Assembly (NCBI GenBank): GCA_022563855.1
Contig: JADFMN010000003.1
Coordinates: 62,001 to 126,000 of the forward strand
Direction: 5' to 3'
Source of the DNA: Armatimonadota bacterium
GTDB lineage: Bacteria; Armatimonadota; Fimbriimonadia; Fimbriimonadales; Fimbriimonadaceae
Length of the DNA stretch: 64,000 nt
In this document: positions 54,156-62,917 of the stretch, piece by piece
Position numbering within the stretch: the stretch's first letter is position 1
Layout: each line of letters starts with the position of its first letter
Made by a program: the position numbers and the translations under genes
Notes under the pieces: generated by a model
What the model saw: only the letters and a program-made list of their open reading frames with translations
The model's database searches: none
Told to the model about the DNA's origin: nothing

Positions 54156-54911
54156 CTAGAACGGCCCGAACGGGAAGTTCGAATTGGGAGGGAAGAACCC
54201 GAAGCTTCGGCACCGTTCTGGTTTCATCCACTCCGACTCGTCCCAGTCCTTGCCGTCCAGCTCCTTGATTTCTGCGCCGAGTTCGCGCGCGAGCAGCACT
54301 CCCGCCGCCGCGTCGTAAAGGCGAACGCCGTTCGTAATCACCGCCCTAAGCTCGCGATCGACGAACTGCGCGGCTTCCACGACAAACGATCCGATGTGCC
54401 GGACCTTTCCCGGCAGCTTGTGTCGAAACGGGAGGCTGCAGTCACCGTATCCGACCAGCTCGTGCCGCAAGATATCGCCCGGGGGGATCGGTTCCATCGG
54501 CGTGCCGTTGACGGTCGCTCCCTGTCCCGCAGCGCCAAGATAGCACTTGTCGAAATCCGGCAAATGGATGCACCCCAGGGAGAGCTTGTTGTCAACGATT
54601 AGCGCCAGCGACACACCCCAGAGCGGCTGCCCGAAAGTGAAATTGCTCGTGCCGTCAACCGGATCCAGCACCCACAGTCGCCCGTCTTTCGCGGGCTCGA
54701 ACTCCGACTCTTCACCCCAGACCGCGTCGTTTGGGCAGAGTTTCGAAAGTTGCGAGCGGACGTAATCTTCGACCACGCGGTCCGCGTTGGTCACGATGCT
54801 GCCGTCCGGCTTGAGTTCGGTTCGGAGTTGTTCGCGCTCTGCGATAGCCAGATCGCCAGCCGCGCGGCAGATGCGTTCGATCTCCGGAAGGAGCGCGTCG
54901 GGTTCGCTCAC
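54156..54911 (-). CDS. inositol monophosphatase family protein
   Basis: Lithium-sensitive-type Mg2+ phosphatase (251 aa). Metal-site motifs are WGEESEF (Glu), LDPVDGTSNFTFG (Asp-x-x-Asp-Gly-Thr) and a late RLYDAAAGVLLARELG, where the usual W-D-x-A-A reads YDAAA. The substrate could be inositol phosphate, histidinol phosphate or another sugar phosphate. GTG 54911 was chosen over ATG 54941 because CATAAT lies six bases upstream. Confidence 0.9.
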   Translation of the reverse strand: MSEPDALLPEIERICRAAGDLAIAEREQLRTELKPDGSIVTNADRVVEDYVRSQLSKLCPNDAVWGEESEFEPAKDGRLWVLDPVDGTSNFTFGQPLWGVSLALIVDNKLSLGCIHLPDFDKCYLGAAGQGATVNGTPMEPIPPGDILRHELVGYGDCSLPFRHKLPGKVRHIGSFVVEAAQFVDRELRAVITNGVRLYDAAAGVLLARELGAEIKELDGKDWDESEWMKPERCRSFGFFPPNSNFPFGPF

Positions 54912-54917
54912 ACCTCG

Positions 54918-54923
54918 ATTATG
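54918..54923 (-). promoter_or_regulatory. -10 box CATAAT of the inositol phosphatase gene, leaderless spacing
   Basis: CATAAT on the minus strand ends six bases before GTG 54911. Confidence 0.55.
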
Positions 54924-54961
54924 GCACTCCCGACAGGCCAAGCTGGACCGTCTGGCTGAGG

Positions 54962-54967
54962 TATTCT
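54962..54967 (+). promoter_or_regulatory. -10 box TATTCT of the tRNA-Gly gene
   Basis: TATTCT 14 bases before the mature 5' end of the tRNA. Confidence 0.45.
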
Positions 54968-54981
54968 GTCGGTCTTCACGA

Positions 54982-55056
54982 GCGGGAATAGCTCAGTGGT
55001 AGAGCGTCTCGTTGCCAACGAGGATGTCGCGAGTTCGAATCTCGTTTCCCGCTCCA
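54982..55056 (+). tRNA. tRNA-Gly (anticodon GCC)
   Basis: Complete cloverleaf: acceptor stem GCGGGAA with TTCCCGC, D-loop TAGCTCAGTGGTAGAGC, anticodon loop TTGCCAA (GCC, reading GGC/GGU), variable loop, T-arm GCGAG-TTCGAAT-CTCGT. The discriminator U is followed by an encoded CCA (55054-55056). Confidence 0.97.
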
Positions 55057-55135
55057 GCTTTGAACCTGCAACGCTTGATCCTCATCTGCGGCATATCCCG
55101 CGAGACCAAAATATGAACGAGACTCGGGAGAAGCG

Positions 55136-56317
55136 ATGAAGACGATAGACAACATCATCGTATACGGCGATCCGATCGACGAGGGGGCGATGTCCCAGAT
55201 CAGGACAACGCTGAAGACGGCTGCGCGAGCTTGCATGATGGCCGACCATCACAAGGGGTACGCAGTGCCGATCGGCGGCGTCGTGGCGTACAAGGGCGCA
55301 GCCTCTCCGTCGGGGGTTGGGTACGACATCGGGTGCGGCAACAAGGCCGTGAAGCTCAACGTAATCGCGGGCGACATCGATGTGCCAAAGATACTGGACG
55401 AAACGTGGGGCGTCTTGAGCTTTGGCATCGGGCTCCAGAACGCCGAGACTGTCGAACATGAACTGTATGAGGACCCACTTTGGCGCGAGTCGGAGTTCTT
55501 GAGGGCCAAAGGCGGGAAAATGCTTCAGCTCGCCAGGGGCCAACTGGGAACCATCGGGAGCGGAAACCACTACGTCGATATTTTCGAGGACGAAGACGGC
55601 TTCGTATGGGTCGGGGTCCACTTCGGATCGCGGGGGTTCGGTCACAAGACCGCCACCCACTTCCTGAAGCAAGCCGGGGCGAAAGACGGCATGGACGTAG
55701 AGCCCTGCGTTCTGCCTCTTGACTCAGACCTTGGCGAGCAGTACTGGAAACACATGGAGCTTGCGGGCCGATACGCCTACGCTGGACGCGACTGGGTGTG
55801 CGAAAGGGTGGCCAAGATCATCGGCGGGGACGTCGTCGATGAGGTTCACAACCACCACAACTTCGCTTGGAAGGAGCAGCACTTCGGAGAAGAGTACGTC
55901 GTGGTCAGAAAGGGCGCAACGCCTGCGTTTCCGGGACAGCGCGGGTTCGTCGGCGGGTCGATGGGCGACGACTCGGTGATCGTAGAGGGCGTCGAAAGCA
56001 CCGAGTCGGAGGACATCATGTACTCGACGATCCACGGAGCTGGCCGGGTCATGTCACGAACGCGAGCGGCTGGCAAGATGGATTACAGAACACGCACTCG
56101 CAAAGGCGGTGAAGTTACAGAGGAGATGATGCGCGAGTGGATCGGTAAAAAGGGCGTTCACTTGCGGGGCGGCGGGTGCGACGAGTCACCGCACTGCTAC
56201 AAAAGACTGGACGAGGTGTTGGAGCATCATAAGTCCACGATCCGCGTCACGCACAGGCTGAGGCCGCTGGGCGTAATGATGGCCGGGGGCAACGAGTTCG
56301 ACCCTTACAGGGACTAG
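55136..56317 (+). CDS. rtcB: RtcB-type RNA ligase
   Basis: Mn2+/GTP-dependent ligase joining 2',3'-cyclic phosphate or 3'-phosphate ends to 5'-OH RNA ends (393 aa, short for the family, as in RtcB2-like forms). Motifs: MMADHHKGYAVPIGGVVAY, GVGYDIGCGNKAV (metal-binding Asp and Cys), IGSGNHYVD (metal His), and HGAGRVMSRTRA with the guanylated histidine at about 302. ATG 55136 has a GGGAGAAG site. It follows the tRNA-Gly gene by 79 bases, which may be chance or a link to tRNA repair. Confidence 0.92.
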   Translation: MKTIDNIIVYGDPIDEGAMSQIRTTLKTAARACMMADHHKGYAVPIGGVVAYKGAASPSGVGYDIGCGNKAVKLNVIAGDIDVPKILDETWGVLSFGIGLQNAETVEHELYEDPLWRESEFLRAKGGKMLQLARGQLGTIGSGNHYVDIFEDEDGFVWVGVHFGSRGFGHKTATHFLKQAGAKDGMDVEPCVLPLDSDLGEQYWKHMELAGRYAYAGRDWVCERVAKIIGGDVVDEVHNHHNFAWKEQHFGEEYVVVRKGATPAFPGQRGFVGGSMGDDSVIVEGVESTESEDIMYSTIHGAGRVMSRTRAAGKMDYRTRTRKGGEVTEEMMREWIGKKGVHLRGGGCDESPHCYKRLDEVLEHHKSTIRVTHRLRPLGVMMAGGNEFDPYRD

Positions 56318-56371
56318 CAGTAGCTGCTGGTCAGCGTCAACGCCGAATTCTAATCTCGTTTACTTCTACTC

Positions 56372-57802
56372 TCAGTCGAAGTTCCAGCGCGTACGGTGAG
56401 AGCGGAATCGTCGCTCCATCAACACCGCGGCCTGCGCGACCAACTCCGGCCGAGATGCCGCCAGATCGTTCGACTCAGCCACGTCTTTGGCGAGATTGTA
56501 GATTTCAATCGGCTCAGGCTTGCCCTGCTTGTACAGTCGGATCGCCTTGTAGTCGCCGAACCGCACGGCCTGCGACTTGCGACCGTGAAACTCCCAGTAC
56601 AGGAAGTCGTGCGACGCCTGCTCTCCGCCAGTCAGAGTCGGCAAGAAGCTGAGGCCGTCGACGTCGGCAGGTACGTCGGCTGACACGATCTCGGCCAGAG
56701 TCGGAAGCACGTCCCAGAACGCCGAGACGTGATCTGTCTCAGACCCGGGGGCGATCTTCCCAGGCCAGCGGGCGACCATCGGCACGCGAATCCCGCCCTC
56801 GTACAGCGACGTCTTCAGCCCGCGCAAACCAGCGGTGCTATTGAAGAACTCGCTGTCCGTTCCGCCGTTGAAAGTCGGGCCGTTGTCGCTCGTAAAAACC
56901 ACCAGCGTGTTGTTGGCAAGCCCAAGCGAGTCGAGCAAGTCGAGCATCCGACCGATGTCGCGGTCCATGCGCGTGACCATCGCCGCGTACGCCGCCCTCG
57001 GCTCCATGTGCGGCAGATAACCACGATCTCCGACGTAAGGCTCGGTGTCGAACTGCCCGCTGTACTGCGCCAGCGAATCGTTGGGCACTTGCAGCGCAGC
57101 GTGTGGGACCGGAGTCGCAAAGTAAAGGAAGAACGGTCGGTCCTTGTTGTCCTGGATGAACTTCAGCGCACGGTCAGCCATCATGTCGGGCGCGTAGTCC
57201 TTGCCTTGAAACGGTGCGTAGCTCGCTGGGTCGGTCGGGTCGCCTGCCAGCTTCTGATGCGAGTCGAACCAGCCGTTGCCGGTGAACACCTCGGTGTCGT
57301 TCTCCCACAGCGACTTGGGGTAGTAGTTGTGCGCCCTGCGCTGGCACAGGTACCCGAAGAAGTAGTCGAACCCCTGGTTGTTCGGCGCGCCGCTCGTGCC
57401 AGGACCGCCGAGACCCCACTTGCCGATCGCTGCCGTCGCGTACCCTTTTTCTTGCAGCATTCGACCGATCGTGAACGTGTCGTCAGGCAGCGGCTCTTGG
57501 CCTTCGCCGTCGAACTCGCCCCAGCCGCCGATCTCCGAGTTGTCGCGAATGTAAGAGTGCCCCGTGTGCTTTCCAGTCAACAGAACGCAGCGCGACGGCG
57601 CGCACACCGTGCTGCCGGAGTAGTGCTGCGAAAACTTGATCCCCTCCGCCGCGATTCGGTCGATGTTCGGCGTCTTGATCTTCGTCTGTCCGTACGCCCC
57701 GACCTCGCCGTACCCGAGATCGTCCGCCATGATGTAGATGATGTTCGGCAGAGCCGCTGGATTTGAAACTGTAGCGGAGAGCGCGAAAGCGGCGAGCAGC
57801 AT
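56372..57802 (-). CDS. sulfatase (arylsulfatase-like, formylglycine type)
   Basis: Sulfate-ester hydrolase of 476 aa. A signal peptide (about 1-17) precedes the metal motif IIYIMADDLGYGEVG. The formylglycine signature CAPSRCVLLTGKHTG has the cysteine to be oxidised. Further motifs are GKWGLGG and FTSDNGP. Secreted or periplasmic; the natural sulfated substrate is unknown. ATG 57802 lies nine bases after the birA stop and has its own leaderless-type -10 box overlapping that stop. Confidence 0.92.
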   Translation of the reverse strand: MLLAAFALSATVSNPAALPNIIYIMADDLGYGEVGAYGQTKIKTPNIDRIAAEGIKFSQHYSGSTVCAPSRCVLLTGKHTGHSYIRDNSEIGGWGEFDGEGQEPLPDDTFTIGRMLQEKGYATAAIGKWGLGGPGTSGAPNNQGFDYFFGYLCQRRAHNYYPKSLWENDTEVFTGNGWFDSHQKLAGDPTDPASYAPFQGKDYAPDMMADRALKFIQDNKDRPFFLYFATPVPHAALQVPNDSLAQYSGQFDTEPYVGDRGYLPHMEPRAAYAAMVTRMDRDIGRMLDLLDSLGLANNTLVVFTSDNGPTFNGGTDSEFFNSTAGLRGLKTSLYEGGIRVPMVARWPGKIAPGSETDHVSAFWDVLPTLAEIVSADVPADVDGLSFLPTLTGGEQASHDFLYWEFHGRKSQAVRFGDYKAIRLYKQGKPEPIEIYNLAKDVAESNDLAASRPELVAQAAVLMERRFRSHRTRWNFD

Positions 57803-57808
57803 GGTGCG

Positions 57809-57814
57809 ATCTTA
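57809..57814 (-). promoter_or_regulatory. -10 box TAAGAT of the sulfatase gene, leaderless spacing
   Basis: TAAGAT on the minus strand overlaps the birA stop codon and ends six bases before ATG 57802. Confidence 0.5.
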
Positions 57815-58525
57815 CCGCTTGCCGAGGATCGCATCAGCTGCGTAGACTTTGCGCTCGATTCCATCGACTGTGCAGATCAGCTCGCCCTGCTCGCCGATGC
57901 GCGTCGCGACGGCTTCTTCGCCACCGACAAGCTTGAAAACCTTGCCCGGCGTGTCGTCTCGTGGCGACCAGACGGGCGCAAGGGACGCCCAACTGTCTGG
58001 CTCGGGAAGGGAAGCGATGCAGTCTAAGATCGACTCGGCCACCGCTCGCGGGTCAGTCCGCACGCCCCGCTCGATCAACACGCTCGTCGCCTTTGCCGAA
58101 ATCTCAGATGGCATGGAAACCTGGTTCAGGTTGATACCAACGCCGATCACGGGAACCCCGGAAACCAGCTCGGTCAGAATCCCGCCGATCTTCTTGCCGT
58201 TCAGGAGGAGGTCGTTCGGCCAGTGGAGCCTGCAGTCGAGCGCCTCGGCTGCCGCCGCCGCGACGGCCATCCCAACGAGCCACGGGGAGTGGTGACTGCG
58301 GTAACTTGGATAAAGCAGCGACATCGTGAGGGAGTCGTTTGCGGCGCTGAGCCACGCCCTGTCGAACCGTCCGCGACCATGAGTTTGGTGTGACGCAAAG
58401 ATCACGCCGGGAAGTGCTTCGGCACCAAGCGCGATCAGGTCGGCGGCGACGTCCTGCGTTGATGACACGGAGTCCTGGAACATCCACGGACCGTCGTCGA
58501 GGGGCGATTTCACTGTAGCCGTCAA
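57812..58525 (-). CDS. birA: biotin--[acetyl-CoA-carboxylase] ligase
   Basis: Attaches biotin to the carboxyl-carrier protein (237 aa). Motifs: VSSTQDVAADL, the biotinyl-AMP loop HGRGRFDRAW, LHWPNDLLLNGKKIGGILTE and GVGINLN. There is no N-terminal DNA-binding domain, so it is a ligase only and not a repressor. The listed start is TTG 58525; a GTG four codons later is possible. It starts eight bases after the upstream unknown gene and is probably in the same transcript. Confidence 0.93.
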   Translation of the reverse strand: MTATVKSPLDDGPWMFQDSVSSTQDVAADLIALGAEALPGVIFASHQTHGRGRFDRAWLSAANDSLTMSLLYPSYRSHHSPWLVGMAVAAAAAEALDCRLHWPNDLLLNGKKIGGILTELVSGVPVIGVGINLNQVSMPSEISAKATSVLIERGVRTDPRAVAESILDCIASLPEPDSWASLAPVWSPRDDTPGKVFKLVGGEEAVATRIGEQGELICTVDGIERKVYAADAILGKR

Positions 58526-58532
58526 TGATAGC

Positions 58533-59024
58533 CTATGCTGGCTCTATATCGAGATCGCAGCGCGCCGCAAGCTCGACGACCAAGGTGGAGTACGAGACGT
58601 CGAGCCCGTTTCTGATCCAGCCGATCGGCACTCTTACGCGTCCAGAGACCAGGTGCGCGACGGGCTTCACGGTCATCGATCCGCCCGCGTACTTCACCTC
58701 GTACCGGTCGTTTGTTTTCGCAATGATGCTGTCCACGTCCTCATAACGAATCCGCTTCGTACCGAGCGCGAGCTGCACTTCCAAGACATCGTCGTCGAAT
58801 CGGTAGACGGTATCTTCGATCTGACGTTTGACGATATCGACGGCCGCCATGCGACCGATGTCGAGCGCGGCTCCGGCGACGTTGACGAGGCTCTTCTTGA
58901 TATCAGATTTTGACGCACCCTCAGCTGCGGCTTTCGTTCGCCGCTTTGCACTTTCGACAGCCGCGTCCGAGCCCGCGCCGAACCAGTGCAGCAGGTCGGG
59001 GGAGCGGTAGGTGACGGAATCCAT
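58533..59024 (-). CDS. unknown protein, 163 aa
   Basis: No family recognised. The first half is helical and basic (ESAKRRTKAAAEGASKSDIK and AALDIGRMAAVDIVK). The second half is beta-rich (DVLEVQLALGTKRIRYEDVD, YEVKYAGGSMTVKP). No signal peptide or membrane helix. It starts 12 bases after the arginine-kinase-like stop and ends eight bases before birA, so it is the middle gene of a probable operon. Confidence 0.7.
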   Translation of the reverse strand: MDSVTYRSPDLLHWFGAGSDAAVESAKRRTKAAAEGASKSDIKKSLVNVAGAALDIGRMAAVDIVKRQIEDTVYRFDDDVLEVQLALGTKRIRYEDVDSIIAKTNDRYEVKYAGGSMTVKPVAHLVSGRVRVPIGWIRNGLDVSYSTLVVELAARCDLDIEPA

Positions 59025-59036
59025 GCAGATACGCCT

Positions 59037-60068
59037 CTAGCGCTGTTCCAAGCGCTCACGGACGAATACGGCTCTATGGCGCGATGCGATGCGTTGGTCC
59101 TGGGTTCCTTGCACGTCGAGCGTGGAAATCCACCGATCGACCTCTCGGTGGGAGAACGCGAAATCCGGCAACCCAGCGCTGCTAGCCCAGCGCACCCAGG
59201 CAAAAACGCGCATCGCGTCGGCCAAGCTGATCTCCGTCGATCCGATGGCGTAATCCCGCGCTTGTTCAGCCTTATCCTGCAGCTCCGACCTGCGAACCTC
59301 CATTCTCGCCTTCTGCTCCTCTTCGATGAGGTACTCGCCCGCGCCGACGAACTCGGGCATCCTCTGCTCGGTCGTACTCACTTGAAAGAACGCGCCCACC
59401 GCGCGGCTGGACTCGCCGAACAGGCCGCGCGCGGTCAGTCCCCAAGCCGACAACGCTTTCAGCACGTTCATGAGCCGCTTTGTGTGGGCAAGCCCGATCA
59501 GGTGGAACAGGGCAGATCGCCGGCGAGCGTGGCCGAGGTTTGACGGGCTCGCGGTCAGGTAGCCGAGCTGGTCGCTGTGCATGAACTGTAGCCGGCTGGC
59601 CAGTTGTGAGAGCACGCGATCACCCGCAGCCTGCGCCGTCACGATCGACCAGCCGGGGGTGAGCGCCTGTAATCTCAGATGGTCCTCCTCGTTGACCATG
59701 ATGCTGACCGTCTTGCCCCGGTCCAGCAGTAGCGCCCGGCCCGGGTCGTTGCATCGAAACTCCGGCGAGACCAGGCGGCTGCCGAGCATGAAATCGCGCT
59801 CGGCGTGCGTGAGGTTTTCGTAAGTTGCGAGATCCAGCTCCGCGTCCTCGACGGCGTCTTTTACGAGCTGTAGTATCGTCGTCAGCTCGTGTTCGCTCGC
59901 GTGGTGCGGAAACGGGAACTCGCGGAGGTTTCGCGCGTACCGCTGGCGCGAGCTGATCACGATCTCCGAGATAGGCGCGTCGCCTTCGAGCCACGCGGGC
60001 GTCGGCATGCCGCTCAGAACCATCTTCTTCCAAGTCTCAGAGTCCGGCGTAGTTTCTTGCATCTGCAC
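59037..60068 (-). CDS. McsB-like protein (ATP:guanido phosphotransferase family) lacking the catalytic cysteine
   Basis: Homologue of protein arginine kinase McsB (343 aa, normal length). Family landmarks: SSRQRYARNLREFPFP (39-54; usually SSR-IRLARN), MVNEEDHLRLQAL, GYLTASPSNLG (169-179) and GAFFQVS. In McsB the last-but-one stretch reads GYLTSCPTN, and its cysteine is catalytic; here Ser174 takes that place and the Arg-rich region after it is altered (GHARRRSALF). Activity is therefore doubtful or changed. No mcsA, clpC or ctsR gene is nearby. GTG 60068 or the ATG two codons on may start it. Confidence 0.85.
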   Translation of the reverse strand: MQMQETTPDSETWKKMVLSGMPTPAWLEGDAPISEIVISSRQRYARNLREFPFPHHASEHELTTILQLVKDAVEDAELDLATYENLTHAERDFMLGSRLVSPEFRCNDPGRALLLDRGKTVSIMVNEEDHLRLQALTPGWSIVTAQAAGDRVLSQLASRLQFMHSDQLGYLTASPSNLGHARRRSALFHLIGLAHTKRLMNVLKALSAWGLTARGLFGESSRAVGAFFQVSTTEQRMPEFVGAGEYLIEEEQKARMEVRRSELQDKAEQARDYAIGSTEISLADAMRVFAWVRWASSAGLPDFAFSHREVDRWISTLDVQGTQDQRIASRHRAVFVRERLEQR

Positions 60069-60176
60069 GGCGATGTTATCCGAAAACTGCTGCAGAGGGT
60101 CGAGCGGCTCGCGTCTTGGTTTAACTGTAGAATCTCACGAGCTACGCACCAAACGTCCGGGCTCCGTCGTTCAGAT

Positions 60177-61307
60177 TTAATCCGACAACTGCCCGATTAC
60201 CCACCAAGAGAACCCAGCGGCACAAATGATTATTGAGCCAAAGAAGAACGTCCCTAAACTCTCGAAGGCGACAGCCGCCAAGATGAGAAACCCACCATAC
60301 AGGGCGTTGACAATCATCAGAACTCGGGCCAGGTATTGCAACCACCAAATCTGAAACAGAAGTCCGAGGGCGACGATTATGTTTGCAACTCCGATAACAA
60401 CAGCGAGTTGACCGGAGTCTGCAAACGAACCGGTGAGAACTAGCGCTATTCCTCCCAGCAGCCAAAGCACCGCGATGATGACGTACGTGAGTTCTATCCA
60501 AGATTTTGACGGGATGTCGTCACGATTAGCGAACTGGCTCGTCCGTTTGGTCGGGTCTCCAATTCGCTTGCTACAGGTTGGGCATATGATGGCCCACTTC
60601 ATGACTTTCGCCGCTCCGCAGGGGCAAGTGATCTCGTCGGGGCTGCGTGTCGGGCGCGGTACTTGGTGTTTAGGCGCCGGCCGTGCCTGCAAGCCGTGTA
60701 GATGGCGGGCATGTTCGAGAGACGGCTCGTTTGCTATCTGCTGAGCGAGTGTTGCGACTCCGGGATTGCCGGGATTCGCTACCTTGGCGTCATCCAGGAC
60801 TTGAAGCGCCTTCTTGTGTAGATTAGCGGCAAGTAGGTGCTGGATGAACGGGATTGCAGTCTCGGGCGCGTTGTGCGATAGCTTATTGGCACGTTCTAGG
60901 TCATGCTCGCCGTGTCTGTCGCCTGCCTCCAGTCTTTCCTTGCCATTCGCTAAGAGGAGCCGGATCAACTCACGTTTTGCCACTTCGTCATTTGGCTGCA
61001 CTTTGAGCGCTTCATCGAACGCAGGAATGGCCGTTTCGATGTCTCCGCTTAGGCTGTGGGACATGGCAATTCCGAAATAAGCTTGGCCGTCATTCGGGTC
61101 TAGCCCGATTGCAGATCGAAAAACTCGGATTGACTCAGCGTACTTGCCTAATGCCTGAAGAGAAAATCCGAGCGAGCACCAAGTTTCCGCTGAACTTGGA
61201 TTGACATCTGCAGCGCGCAAGAAGCAGTCGGCAGCCTCGACATACCTCCTGTTTTGGAAGTGATCGTGTCCCGCCTGGTTCAACTCTTGCCATGACAGTT
61301 CGGCCAT
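60177..61307 (-). CDS. TPR, zinc-ribbon and transmembrane protein
   Basis: A 376-aa protein in three parts. About four TPR repeats (residues 1-205; for example AETWCSLGFSLQALGKYAES) are followed by a Pro-rich linker and a four-cysteine ribbon (CPCG and CPTC, about 230-250). About four transmembrane helices end the protein (from about 275). The TPR part would face the cytoplasm. Function unknown; possibly a scaffold for membrane complexes. ATG 61307 has a GAGAAG site and starts the first TPR; the frame opens at 61373. Confidence 0.75.
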   Translation of the reverse strand: MAELSWQELNQAGHDHFQNRRYVEAADCFLRAADVNPSSAETWCSLGFSLQALGKYAESIRVFRSAIGLDPNDGQAYFGIAMSHSLSGDIETAIPAFDEALKVQPNDEVAKRELIRLLLANGKERLEAGDRHGEHDLERANKLSHNAPETAIPFIQHLLAANLHKKALQVLDDAKVANPGNPGVATLAQQIANEPSLEHARHLHGLQARPAPKHQVPRPTRSPDEITCPCGAAKVMKWAIICPTCSKRIGDPTKRTSQFANRDDIPSKSWIELTYVIIAVLWLLGGIALVLTGSFADSGQLAVVIGVANIIVALGLLFQIWWLQYLARVLMIVNALYGGFLILAAVAFESLGTFFFGSIIICAAGFSWWVIGQLSD

Positions 61308-61362
61308 CTTCTCGCGCCAACGTCCGTCTAATCTTGGTCGTCGCAACGGACGCAAGTCAAGG

Positions 61363-62235
61363 CTACGACACAAATGGGTGATCGCTGTGCTTGCGGTAGC
61401 CGACGAGCTTGATGCTGCCGTCGGATTCGCAGTGCAGCACCGAGTAAGCGTTGTTCTGATCGCCGCCGCCCTCGACCATAGCGGTGAGTGTTACGTAGTT
61501 CACGCCGTCGATCTCATTGAGTTCGTTCGTGTGCGAATGGCCTTGGAACACAGCCGCGACCTTGGCTGAATCGGAGAGAATGGAGCGGACTTCGCTCGCT
61601 GAGTGCACGGCGTAGTGGTTCGGCTTGTCGAGGTCCACGCGCTGGTGGACGAAGACGAGCGTCGGCAGATCGGTGGTATCTAAATCGCTCTTCAACCACT
61701 CGCGCTCCTCGGCGGGGATCTCCGTGTCCGTCCAATCGAAGTCGCCCCTGTAGTACGGCTCGCCGTCTTTGCGGAAGCAGGCGTCGAGCACGACGATGTG
61801 CCAGCCTTCTACGTCGCTAGAAAAGTACGACTCCTTCTGTCCGACCGTGCGAAGGAACTCGCTCTTGTTCAAGCTGTACACGCAGTGGTTTCCGAGCACG
61901 TACATCGTCGGTGCGTCCGCCTGCATGAACTGGTGGTTGATCTGCCGCAAGAACGCAAGCTCCGCTGCCCGAGACCGCGCGTCGGCAGCGTCGATCAGGT
62001 CGCCTGTTTCAATCGCGAAGGTAACTTCTTCTCGTCGGAAAATCTCGACCGCCTCCTGCATTTTGGTCAGGGATTCGCTGTAGTGCCGCGTGCCGCGGGT
62101 GTCGGCGTCGGCGTAGTGCGCGTCAGTCAGGATGCCGATCTTCAGCAGGCCAGGCCTTGAGACGCGCGCCAAAAGCGAAGGCGACAGAGCGAGCAGAGTC
62201 GTGCCCGCCAAGAACTCACGTCGCGATACGGACAT
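61363..62235 (-). CDS. Tat-exported metallophosphoesterase
   Basis: Calcineurin-like phosphoesterase (290 aa) with a twin-arginine signal (SVSRREFLAGTTLLALSPSL). Metal ligands occur in order: LTDAHY, ETGDLID, LGNHC, FVHQ and QGHSHTN. The GNHD/E motif reads GNHC here. The substrate is unknown; related exported enzymes cleave phosphodiesters or nucleotides. ATG 62235 has TATACT seven bases upstream, a clear leaderless layout. Confidence 0.88.
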   Translation of the reverse strand: MSVSRREFLAGTTLLALSPSLLARVSRPGLLKIGILTDAHYADADTRGTRHYSESLTKMQEAVEIFRREEVTFAIETGDLIDAADARSRAAELAFLRQINHQFMQADAPTMYVLGNHCVYSLNKSEFLRTVGQKESYFSSDVEGWHIVVLDACFRKDGEPYYRGDFDWTDTEIPAEEREWLKSDLDTTDLPTLVFVHQRVDLDKPNHYAVHSASEVRSILSDSAKVAAVFQGHSHTNELNEIDGVNYVTLTAMVEGGGDQNNAYSVLHCESDGSIKLVGYRKHSDHPFVS

Positions 62236-62242
62236 GGCGCGC

Positions 62243-62248
62243 AGTATA
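62243..62248 (-). promoter_or_regulatory. -10 box TATACT of the phosphoesterase gene, leaderless spacing
   Basis: TATACT on the minus strand ends seven bases before ATG 62235. Confidence 0.6.
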
Positions 62249-62273
62249 TCTTGCTGGAATTGGAAGGTGGCGT

Positions 62274-62500
62274 GTCATCTTGAGCGGATCGAGTTGGCAG
62301 GGAGCTAGCCCCAGACCCGTCATCCTGAGCGGATCGAAGGAGCAGGGAACTAGCCCCAGACCCGTCATCCTGAGCCGGCCGGCAGAGCATGGAGCCAGCC
62401 CCAGACCCGTCATCCTGAGTCGGCCGGGAGAGCATGGAGCCAGCCCCAGACCCGTCATCCTGAGCGGATCGAAGGAGCGCGGGTCTGGGGCGGTCGCTTC
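62274..62500 (+). repeat. 45-bp tandem repeat array, five units
   Basis: Units start at 62274, 62319, 62364, 62409 and 62454, each beginning GTCATCCTGAG and most ending TAGCCCCAGACCC or CAGCCCCAGACCC. Units 2 and 5 contain CGGATCGAAGGAGC; units 3 and 4 share a different middle (CGGCCGG..AGAGCATGG). No unique spacers, so not CRISPR. Confidence 0.85.
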
Positions 62501-62860
62501 TGGGCGAGCCTGTCCTGAGCGGATCGAAGGAGCACGGGTCTGGGGCGGTCAGCTCGACTACGACTTTGTGGTGAGATCAGTAATCCTCCACCGCGCTCCT
62601 TTCCTTCGATCCACTCAGGACAGGCTCGCTCAGGATGACGGTGGGGGATTACTGAACTCCACTTCTCGACCCTCCGGACCGAAGACTCGGGACTTCCCAA
62701 CGTCGCCGCGCTACTCGTTGACAGCGACCGGCTTGCGCTGAATCCGGGTCCCTCTCCCAGCCTGCAGGCTAACGACGATCGCTGCTGTTCGCGGCTGGGG
62801 GAGGTTAGGACGGGGCCCAGTCGCCAGCGGGCAAACTCTGCAAGAAGAGGAATCGCCCGC

Positions 62861-62906
62861 ACGTGGACTGAGAGTCCACGTGCCTGGATGCGGACTAAGA
62901 GTCCGC
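62861..62906 (+). repeat. paired GGACT..AGTCC hairpins, second locus
   Basis: ACGTGGACTGAGAGTCCACGT (62861-62881) and GCGGACTAAGAGTCCGC (62890-62906) are the counterpart of 9783-9825. Confidence 0.7.
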
Positions 62907-62917
62907 GCTCCGAGGCG

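Larger units (their letters stand above)
62236..62917. other. repeat-filled intergenic gap
   Basis: This 680-bp gap has no supported gene. Long frames on both strands exist only because a 45-base repeat keeps frame. It contains the tandem array (62274-62500), further loose copies to about 62640, a GA-rich stretch near 62750-62820, paired hairpins (62861-62906), and a near-copy of the last bases of nuoI (62708-62733). Confidence 0.75.

Noticed and set aside
62274-62500. Possible CRISPR array
   Set aside because: Head-to-tail 45-base units without unique spacers, and no cas genes in the window.
62157-62741. 194-codon frame with a 15-residue repeat (PVILSGSKEQGTSPR type)
   Set aside because: Created by the 45-base tandem DNA repeat; frames exist on both strands, and there is no promoter or ribosome site.
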